A DNA stretch of 64,000 bases, from positions 1,178,001-1,242,000 of the forward strand of contig CAJZBQ010000036.1 of the NCBI GenBank assembly GCA_914767885.1, written 5' to 3'. The translations under genes were made by a program, and so were the position numbers. Below, piece by piece: positions 53,468 to 61,659 of this stretch. The stretch is from Blepharisma stoltei. Lineage: Eukaryota; Ciliophora; Heterotrichea; Heterotrichida; Blepharismidae. The notes below the pieces were generated by a model. The model made no database searches, was not told the origin of the DNA, and worked only from the letters and a program-made list of their open reading frames with translations. Each line of letters begins with the position of its first letter. Position 1 is the first letter of the stretch.

Positions 53468-55990
53468 ATGAGCGCAATAGGGAAATTAATTTTTAATAAA
53501 ATTTTTTTTTGTAAATAATTTTAAAAAAAAAAAATAAAAATATTTGGAGCCAGAGAAATTAGGCAAACAGCCTAAAAAGACAATGGTCATTGAGCCATTT
53601 GACGACATTCCTAAAGTCTCAGAAAACTTCGCTGATGATTCTTGGGTCAAATTAGAAGATGCTTTGAACGCAATAATTACAGCATCTAGAACAAACATTT
53701 CTAGAGAAGAACTCTATAGGCTTGTCAATAGCATTTGTGTTCAGAATCTCAATGAATGGCTTTATGAGAGACTTGTACAGAAGCTTCAAGGCTGAATAAG
53801 AGAAGAGATCGTAAGACTTAATGGAATTCAAGGCTCAGACTTGGATTTCTTAAATCAATTATAAAATTTTATAGAAATTCGATCATCAATTATTAAAAGA
53901 AATTTTTATTTTAAATAAAATTCATCAGTTTCTATATAAATAAAGCTAATTATTTATAATAAAAAAAAATAGATAACAAATGGAGTGATTTTACGTCCCA
54001 AGTATCCACTATAAGGCAAATTTTTCTGTATTTAGAAAGAGCTTATATGGTAAACCAAAAAGTGAATAAAACCATTACAGATCTAGCCTATAACATTTTC
54101 AAAGCAAATCTAATAGAAAATCAGCCGGTTTATGCTAGAATGATCAATGGAGCGTTAAGGATGATATATGAAGAAAGAATGCAAGAAATGGACCATAGGA
54201 TTCTTCTTAAAAGAATTATTATGATTCTCCAAACTTTAGTTATATACAGATTAGATTTTGAACAAAAATATATAGAAGAGACTGATAAATTTTACCAAGA
54301 CGAAGGCTTAGACAAGATAAACCAGCTCTCTGTGTCTGATTATTTAGCATATGTAGAAAAAAGGCTTAAAGACGAATCTGATAGGCTGAACCATTATTTA
54401 GATATAAGCACCTCTAAGCCGACAATTCAGAAACTCGAAATCAGACTTATAAAAGAAAAAGCAGAAATTGTCATTGAAAAAGGACTATTACAGCTTTTTG
54501 AAGCTTATAAAGTACCAGATTTACAAAGACTTTATGTCTTGTTTAAGCGTGTAGAGTGCCACTCATTGATTGAGTCAGGCTTTGAAAAAGTTTTGCTAGG
54601 TAAAGGTAATTCTATAGTCCAAAACAATGAAAATAGAGAGTCTGTTATAAATGAGCTGCTTGAGCTTCAGTCAAAAGTTGATATTCTTTATCAAATTAAT
54701 AAAAAATAAAACATTTTTATATTTATTATAAAAATATTCAGTATAATGAAAAATGTAATACAAAGCCAAGCTTTTGAAAATAATTTGAAAATTAAATACG
54801 CTAATAAAAGAGCATGGGAGCAGTTTATGAACTCAAAGCCTGACATAGCCCAGCTGCTAGCTAAAGATCTAGATGAGCATTTAAATAAAAATTCAAAAAT
54901 CAAGATGCGTGACGAAGAATTTTCAGCACATTTTACAAGTATTATAGACTTATTCAGACATGTGACAGCTAAAGACATTTTTGAAGCTTTTTATTGCAAA
55001 AAATTAGCGAAAAGGCTTTTACTAGATTCAAGTAACCTTTACTTTTTAAAAAGGCAAAAAAAAATTATTACCTTAATAAATAGTAAATTTGTTGAATTAT
55101 ACCATAAATCCAACGAAGCTGAAAAATCAGTCATTGCTCTCCTAAAAGCTGAATGCGGATCTACATTTACAGCCCGTATTCACAATATGTACAAAGATAT
55201 GGAACTTTCCCACACCCTTATGGAATCCTTCAACCAAACTTATGGAAGCCAAATCGAGAGGACTGGTCTGAGCTTCCACGTTTGGACCTTAACTGGTTCA
55301 GTCTGACCTCAAGTTTCCCAAGTCAAAGCTATTTTACCCCCAGACCTCAAAAGTATCCAAGATCTCTATACAAATTTCTATACCACCAATATCAAAAAGA
55401 AAATTTTAACTTGGCAAACCTCCATGTCCCACTGCAATTTAAAGGCAAAATTCAACTCAGGAATAAAAAACATACAAGTTTCCCTTCATCAAGCCTTAAT
55501 TCTTCTGCTATTCAATGACAAAAATGTGTGTACAATGGAGGACATTATGAGAGCTACTGGGCTTCCTGAAGAAGAAATAAAGCGTGAAATAATCCCAATA
55601 GTCTTCAAGCATAAAATTTTATTAAAGAACCCTGCTGGAAAAGATATAAATAAAACCCATCAATTTAGCTTAAACGAGAATTTTTCATCAAAATTGATGA
55701 GAATTAAGGTAAATTCTTTGCAAATTAAAGAGACTGTGCAGGAAACTCATGAAACTATTGAAAAAGTGCTGAATGAGAGACAGTATATAATTGATGCAGC
55801 TATTGTGAGAATTATGAAGTCGAGGAAAAGATTGACACATACCCAGCTTATTTCGGAAAGTTTGGCACAGCTGCCTTTTACACTGCAGCCTGTTGATATA
55901 AAGAAGAGGATTGAGAATTTGATTGAAAGGGATTATTTGAGTAGAGATGAAAATGATAGATCAATTTACAATTATACTAAACGGCTTTAA
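53468..55990 (+). CDS. Cullin (CUL3/CUL4-like) scaffold of a RING ubiquitin ligase, four IESs
   Basis: After removal of four IESs the protein reads MSAIGKLGKQPKKTMVIEPF... through cullin repeats (LVNSICVQNLNEWLYERLVQ; SVSDYLAYVEKRLKDESDRL) to the cullin homology domain (KDIFEAFYCKKLAKRLLLDS; EAEKSVIALLKAECGSTFT; KDMELSHTLMESF; LTGSVWPQVS) and the C-terminal winged helix with neddylation site (IDAAIVRIMKSRKRLTHTQL...IENLIERDYLSRDENDRSIY). It ends YTKRL rather than the usual Y-x-Y-A type end. CUL3 versus CUL4 cannot be settled from motifs. It follows APC1, itself a ubiquitin-ligase scaffold, by 54 bp. Confidence 0.93.
53487..53559 (+). other. IES, 73 bp, at the cullin N-terminus
   Basis: GAAATTA at both borders. 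Removal gives MSAIGKLGKQPKKTMVIEPF and supplies an ATG at 53468. Confidence 0.82.
53860..53969 (+). other. IES, 110 bp, in cullin
   Basis: Removal gives SDLDFLNQLDNKWSDFTSQV. Confidence 0.88.
54682..54741 (+). other. IES, 60 bp, in cullin
   Basis: Removal gives ELLELQSKVDIMKNVIQSQA, the expected cullin helix. Confidence 0.85.
55033..55104 (+). other. Stopless 72-bp IES in cullin
   Basis: Removal gives RLLLDSSKSNEAEKSVIALL, as in other cullins. The insert itself is 3n long with no stop (reads NLYFLKRQKKIITLINSKFV...), so it is visible only by comparison with the family. Confidence 0.88.
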
Positions 55991-56847
55991 ATAGCTATAA
56001 AAAGCTGTTTTTAAGCAACTAAAGGATTTTGACAACTGAAACCTTTAATTGGATAGAGCTATTTAAAGGATTTTAGTATACGTGAGCTAAATAATAATGA
56101 GATTGTATTAAACCTGAGGAGTAATGATTTTTCTTAATTTTAAATAAATTGAGGTGAATAAGATTTTATATCAGAAATAAAAATAAGAATTGAAAATATA
56201 GTAAATTTAATGCTGAATATGCAAAAATAATTCAATAAAATAGACCTATTTAAATACAAATAATAAATAAAAACTATTTGAATTATTTATTTAAACTATA
56301 AATAATTAATTATAACCTTCAAATTTCTATCATTCAATTCATAAATATTTTCATAACTTATCATTTCTGATTACAAATTTTATTTAATTAAATTAATATC
56401 TGCTTTTGCAGCTTGATTTCTTCATTTATTTCTTAACTAGCCTTAAACAATCCTATGTCTTTCACATCACTTTCTATTATCATCTCTCTCAATAATATTT
56501 TGAATTCGGCATTTTACTTACCATTCTACCATTTAAAAATGGGCTACGCATAAAAATTTGTGGCGAACCAATTACCCTCTTAACCCTTGCAGTTGGGATA
56601 CCACAGAACCTTGTGGAAGAAGGATATCATTTGTAAATGTGTATCTGACCAGGTTTTATCAGATTTGACGCGCGGTATGATGGCCCATACTCACTCCACT
56701 AGTATTCCTATTTCTAGAGAAACGAGCAAAAACAGACAGCTAGCAGTTGAGTAAAGCAGGAAAAAATACCTTCAGATTTATTACAGAATGCTTTTCCACA
56801 ATCTTAACTAAAAACCATTTAAAAATGGAATTTATAAATAATAGCCA
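55991..56847. other. Intergenic region with a SINE-like element
   Basis: AT-rich; contains the SINE-like element at 56543-56813, which ends 34 bp before the ATG of the dehydrogenase gene. Nothing else recognised. Confidence 0.5.
56543..56813 (+). mobile_element. SINE-like element, intergenic, with 15-bp target duplication
   Basis: ACCATTTAAAAATGG at 56528-56542 and 56814-56828. 271 bp, moderately GC-rich, tail CAATCTTAACTAA. No close relative in this window. Confidence 0.75.
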
Positions 56848-58630
56848 ATGAAGGTTTTAATAGCTGACCTTTTCAGTCAATCAGCCATTGAAGAAATCCA
56901 GCTCTGTGGCATCGAACTTGTCTATAAACATCAGCTCAATGGAGATTCCTTGGCATCCGAATTATCCCGCTTCGCTCCTGAGATCCTGGTCGTCAGATCA
57001 ACCAAAGTTACATCTCAGCATATTAACGCTTCCCCAACTTTGGAATTTATCATTAGAGCAGGCGCCGGAACTGATAATATTGACTGTCGAGCAGCTAATA
57101 ATAAAATGGCGACGTCGTGAAATTCCTCTTCCGAGGAATTTCTCTCCTTGCCCATTTTATTATAGGGTTCAATTTTCCCGGTGAGACCTTATCTACAATA
57201 TCAGGTAAGCAACGGGGAGGGTGCACAGCCTCCTGGTCTGATCCATAGATGTTTGGTGGGCATAGGGATTTTCTGCTTGATACTTCCGAGGAGGAAGACC
57301 CATAGGCGGCACAACGCGCAGGAGTCAAGTTTTGAGCAAGGCAACGCAGCCCGTGTGATCTGGCCTTCGACTGGCCTTCAGTTGTTTTGGATGGTCTGAA
57401 CACCCGATAAAAAGGGTGACATCGGAAATTCCCGGTGACGTCACTAGTTGGAGTCTACTGGGGTGAGCCCTTGTGGCTTTGTTAAATCACCCTGCTGAAC
57501 CGGAGAAGCACGCTAAACACTCTAAGTAATCTAAGTTCTAAGACTGTCGAGCAGCTAGTGGCAAAGGTATTTATGTCGCAAATTGTCCTGGGAAAAACTC
57601 AATAGCGGTCGCAGAACTTGTGCTAGGGTTAATGCTGGCTATTGACCGCAGAATCCCTGAAGGAGTATCCCTTTTAAAGCAAGGCAAATGAAATAAAGGC
57701 ATGTTTTCTGAATGTTCTGGGCTAAAAGGAAGAAAATTAGGAATCATTGGTCTAGGGGCGATTGGAAAAGAAGTGTCTGTCCGAGCCAAAAGTTTTGGTC
57801 TCGAAGTCTATGGGACTGACCCATCTGTAACCCCATCCCAAGCCCAATCTCTCGGCATCGAATACTGTCCTTCAGCCTTAGACCTGGCAAGGATCAGTGA
57901 TATTATAACTTTTCACGTCCCAGCCACCCCAGAAACCCGAGGACTTATTAATTCTGCCTTTATTTCCAATTGTAAAGAAAATGTGACGTTAATTAATACA
58001 TCTAGAGGAGACATTGCAAATGAACAAGAGTTGCTATATGAACTGAATCAAAGGCCAGGGCTTTGATATGCTTGTGATGTATACCAGGGTGAGCCAGCAG
58101 CTAAAGAGGGGGATTTTATGCATGCCCTGGCTCAGCATCCTAGAGTATATGGAACTCATCATATTGGGGCTTCTACAAAACAAGCAGAAAATGCTATCGG
58201 GCAAGAAGCACTGAGAATGATCCTTATGTATTATCGTACAAGAAAAGTAGACCCTAGTAATTTAGTATTCTAAATTTACTATTAAAATTATAATTTTATA
58301 GTAAAAAATTTATATAAAATAATAATAAAAAAATTAATTTTGCAGAAAATATTTAAATAAAATAGTATAAACATGCAAGTCAGGCCACTTGCTAATTATT
58401 CTGTCATAGTCAGACACTATGGGCAGCATGGAGCGCTTACCACACTTATGGAACTTTTAAAAGAAGCGGAGTTCAGAATTCTGGATTTTGAAAATAAAGC
58501 GTTCAAAGATGGTGCTTCCTTTAAGGCGATCATAAATATTGACTGCAATAATCCGTTGTATTTGGAAGGGATAGTGAAAATTCTTTCTGAACAAGAAGAT
58601 GTAATTCATTGTAATGTCGTCCATCTTTAA
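56848..58630 (+). CDS. PHGDH: D-3-phosphoglycerate dehydrogenase with C-terminal ACT domain
   Basis: First step of serine synthesis (3-phosphoglycerate to 3-phosphohydroxypyruvate). Motifs: N-terminal MKVLIADLFSQSAIEEIQ; VVRSTKVTSQHINASPTLEFIIRAGAGTDNID; NAD site GIIGLGAIGKEV (GxGxxG); LINTSRGDIANEQELL; CDVYQGEPAAKEGDF; catalytic His in GTHHIGASTKQAEN. The final exon encodes an ACT fold (VRPLANYSVIVRHYGQHGALTTLMELLKEA), typical of serine-feedback regulation. A SINE disrupts the coding region after CRAA and a 102-bp IES precedes the ACT exon (SNLVNMQVRPLANYS). Confidence 0.95.
57096..57555 (+). mobile_element. SINE-like type 2 in the dehydrogenase exon, removable as a 460-bp IES
   Basis: Body 57098-57541, flanked by a perfect 16-bp duplication GACTGTCGAGCAGCTA (57082-57097, 57542-57557). 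The duplication ends in TA; cutting at both TAs restores NIDCRAASGKGIYVANCPGK. 5' hairpin TAATAAAATGG ... CCCATTTTATTA with an inner stem AAATTCCTC/GAGGAATTT; tail CTAAGTAATCTAAGTTC. Confidence 0.95.
58266..58367 (+). other. IES, 102 bp, in dehydrogenase gene
   Basis: Separates the catalytic part (ending DPSNLVF-stop) from the ACT domain. Removal gives SNLVNMQVRPLANYSVIVRHY. Confidence 0.85.
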
Positions 58631-58829
58631 TTAAATTAGATTAATAAGTAAATAAGCTATATTGATTAATAAATTTGGATTTTATAATTAATAGCTTATT
58701 TTTATAGTAAAAAGGTATTTTCTTAAAAATTAAAAAAATAAGCTAGAAATTATATTATATATAAAATTCATTAAATATTTATTTTAAGTATTATAGAATT
58801 AAAAGTTATTTATTTATATAAAAAAGTAA

Positions 58830-60218
58830 ATGAAGCCATATATACAGCTTTATAAAAAGAAACGAAATAGTGATATTCAGCAACTCCCTGACCGATGTGC
58901 ATCATCAACTATCAAAGCTTTACTTAATGAAGGCAGAAATCTTTATAGAAAACACCATAGACTATTTTCTCAAGGCTGCACTGCTCTCTCTACAAACGAA
59001 ACTCCAGATTTGCCTTCTGAAGATCTCCAAATCCCTCATCTTCGAGTAGAATTTCCTAAAAAATTCTTAAATAATGAATCAACGCAAATTGATGAATATT
59101 TTCATCATGAAGATCCTTATGAAAGTGAAGACTCAGAATTTACTAATCAGCTTTTAAGAAAATGGGCGAACCCGACAGTTTATAGTGTGTGAGCCAAAAA
59201 GCGCCTCATAGGAAGTTTCCTACCCTTGGCCAAGCCCTCTTTAGAAAGTCAATGGATATAATTTTCCTCAAAGAAGGGGGAGGGAGCGTTATTTAAACGG
59301 GGCTGGAAATCCGACCCTACCGACTCGCCTTATGGGCGAGTACTTTTCCTCAGGGAGTCTTGCCGAAGGCAAGGGTTTTCTATAAGATGCCAAAAGGAGT
59401 AATGAGATATATAAAGAAGAAAGAAAAAGTCACAATTTTTCTGAAAGACAAACCCCAGTTTCTCTATTTGATGTAAGCTTTGATAGACCAAGGACTTATA
59501 AGTTTCATATGAATAAAACAATTATGCCTAAAAATGTGCTAACTTTGCCCTCTGTAAGCGAACAAAACCATTGGAAAAATCTCTATTTTTTGCCCAAAAG
59601 CCCACCCTCAGTAAGCGAACAAAAATTTTTTAATATAAATAGTTTTTATGAAAAAAATTATAGAGGTTTCCTCTATATAGCGCTGAAAGCGCAGACATTT
59701 TCCCAGGAGCTTTCCAAGTTCGTCGGACCAAATCGCTTTTTGGTCCGACCAAGGCATTGATTTGGTGCAACCAACCGATAAATTCCGATCAGAATTTATC
59801 GGCCTTACAGCGCCAAACATAGGAAACTTCTATATGATATTTAAGCAATAATTATTATAATGAAATCTCTAGTTAATTTTGATTAATTTTAACAGCTTGC
59901 ATTTTAAAACATAAACTAAATTAATTTTTGCAAATTGAAAATTTTTTAATAAAAAAATTAAGCTCCTTCAGTGAGCGAACAAAATTTTTTTGTTAGAAGG
60001 GAGGGATAAGAGGAAAACTATATAAAGGGAAAATTAAGGAGATAGGAAAAAAAGGAGGAAATTTGAAGAAGATAGACGATTTGAGGGTAAAATCGCCGAA
60101 GTTTTTTAAGGATGCTTTGGAGAAGGTTGATAAGATTTCAAAGCGGCATGAGTCTATGAATCCTTGAACCAGGGTAGCAGGATGAAGACTGAAAAGCAGC
60201 TCTGTCTATGTAAATTAG
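58830..60218 (+). CDS. Hypothetical basic protein, two insertions
   Basis: Exons 58830-59209, 59408-59540 and 60007-60218 join in frame: MKPYIQLYKKKRNSDIQQLP, KKRLIYKEERKSHNFSERQT, NKTIMPKNVLRGKLYKGKIK, ending WRLKSSSVYVN-TAG (W = TGA). Lys/Ser/Glu-rich with no known domain. One insert is a 199-bp stem-loop-rich IES, the other a degenerate F1 MITE with a nested F3 copy. Both joins have TA in the same codon phase, which supports the gene model. Confidence 0.6.
59209..59407 (+). other. IES, 199 bp, stem-loop rich
   Basis: Starts TAGGAAGTTTCCTA, a palindrome resembling the F3 terminus. It contains hairpins GACTCGCC/GGGCGAGT and CTTGCC/GGCAAG. TA-bounded; removal gives WAKKRLIYKEERKSHNF. Confidence 0.7.
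59540..60006 (-). mobile_element. F1 MITE copy H, degenerate, with nested F3, as an IES
   Basis: TTTGCCCTCTGTAAGCGAAC and CCACCCTCAGTAAGCGAAC at the left; AGTGAGCGAACAAAATTTTT near the right. F3 copy at 59660-59836 in its core. Removal at TA gives MPKNVLRGKLYKG. Confidence 0.75.
59660..59836. mobile_element. F3 MITE nested in F1 MITE copy H
   Basis: TATAGAGGTTTCCTCTATAT ... AGGAAACTTCTATA. Nearly identical to 45264-45437, with a few one-base differences. Confidence 0.9.
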
Positions 60219-60554
60219 TAGTCTTAGCAAATTTAATATTATTTCTAATATTTATATTTTTTCTCATTTCGTTTTGAGTTAAATGTTTATTGACAGAATA
60301 GTCAATAACTATAAAATTGAAAAATTATTTAAAAATGGTCATTACGAGATAATTATTCTCCGACTTATTATGTATCTTTCTAACTTCCCCCTCCGTGAGC
60401 GAACAAAACCATTGGAAAAATCCCTTAATATAAAATTTTTTGATATATAAGTGACAATTATTATAACGAAATCTCTAATTCCCCAAGTTGGTCATAACTC
60501 CCAGAAACGGTGGAGCACCGGAAACCTTAAATACCTTTTAATTAAGTATTTTTA
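60219..60554. other. Intergenic region with partial F1 MITE copy I
   Basis: From 60381 an F1 end (TTCCCCCTCCGTGAGCGAAC) runs into ~90 bp of MITE core (TTTTTTGATATATAAGTG) and stops near 60475; no opposite end. The rest is AT-rich. Confidence 0.6.
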
Positions 60555-61026
60555 TAACCAATTGCTGGATTCCCTCCATTGCAAAATCCTCATCAAATTC
60601 TAGAAGCTGTTGTCCTCTTTAACCAAAATGCAAATTTGCGCAACTGCAAAGCTTTAAAGAAATTTTGCAGTTTTTTACGTCAGCATTATCAGTCAACAAT
60701 GCAGGAGCTTGAAAATTTGCAGCACCAAGATAATAACCCTTTTCACTCCAGCTCTTCAAGCTTCTAAAGCTAGTTTAAGAAAATCTCAATGCATTAAGTG
60801 CATAATTGCTCAATTTGCTTAATCTTTTGACTTTTTAATATTTTTTTAATAATTTTGCATTAGAATTTTATAAAAGTTAGATCATTAATCAGAGAGCGAG
60901 ATTAGAATCACGGCATGCATGCATATTTTCCATGAGAATTGTTTGAGAGCATTGATAGAAAACGGGGCGAGGAGGGCTAAATGCCCTATTTGCAGAAAAT
61001 CTCTCATAGGCATATTTTGATGCTAA
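60555..61026 (+). CDS. RING-finger protein, 3' part, with frame defects
   Basis: Coding reads GFPPLQNPHQILEAVVLFNQ, KALKKFCSFLRQHYQSTMQE; then, after a one-base shift near 60745, TPALQASKASLRKSQCIKCI; then, after a probable IES with TTAATC borders (~60820-60891), ITACMHIFHENCLRALIENG and CPICRKSLIGIFWC-TAA. Together CxxC...C-x-H-x2-H-x2-C...CPxC make a RING-H2 domain. Joining leaves an in-frame TAA inside the RING. Start codon not found. E3 ligase if functional; may be a pseudogene. Confidence 0.5.
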
Positions 61027-61659
61027 ATGGCTGCAAAAATTAATATTTTAATTTCTGATAAATATTTGCATTTTATGTATGAAATTTAAGCAGCGCTCTA
61101 TTTTTTAAAGGATTTTGCAAACGAATACAAAATGATAAGGCAATATAAAAAAGGACGAATAAATAAATATTAAAAATTGTCCAAAAATTGCAAATGAGTA
61201 TTATTTAAAAAGAATTTAAAAAAATTATACTTTATTTTGTTAGGCACTTTTAAATCATTAAGTCTAAAACAAATAATAGAGCCAAGATCTCTAGTACACT
61301 GCTTTTTGATTTCATATAGAGTAATAGTGTCCTATAAGGTTTATTTTATCTTTTTAATGGGGAGGTAGCAGAAATTATTTTATGATATTAGGTTTATAAA
61401 GGACTGATATTATCTAATACCTATTAACGCAAGCGAAGTATATATAGAACTTCTTTTTAGATTATTCATTTTGATGCATCAATTGCAATCCAAATGTTTG
61501 TTATTCTAATTATGGATATATCGCCATTGTGATACTAAGTGAATACTTTAAAAAATCATGAATTTGCAGTAATATTTTATAAAAGTTAGTTTTATATGGC
61601 TTAAATATTGTAAATATGTCTAAAAATTATAGAAGAATTAATTAAAGTTATAAGATGAT
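61027..61659. other. Intergenic region, nothing recognised
   Basis: AT-rich spacer of ~630 bp, no repeat or coding signal. Confidence 0.4.

Noticed and set aside
58373-58630. Separate small ACT-domain gene
   Set aside because: It joins in frame to the preceding dehydrogenase after removal of a 102-bp TA-bounded segment, as in PHGDH with C-terminal ACT.
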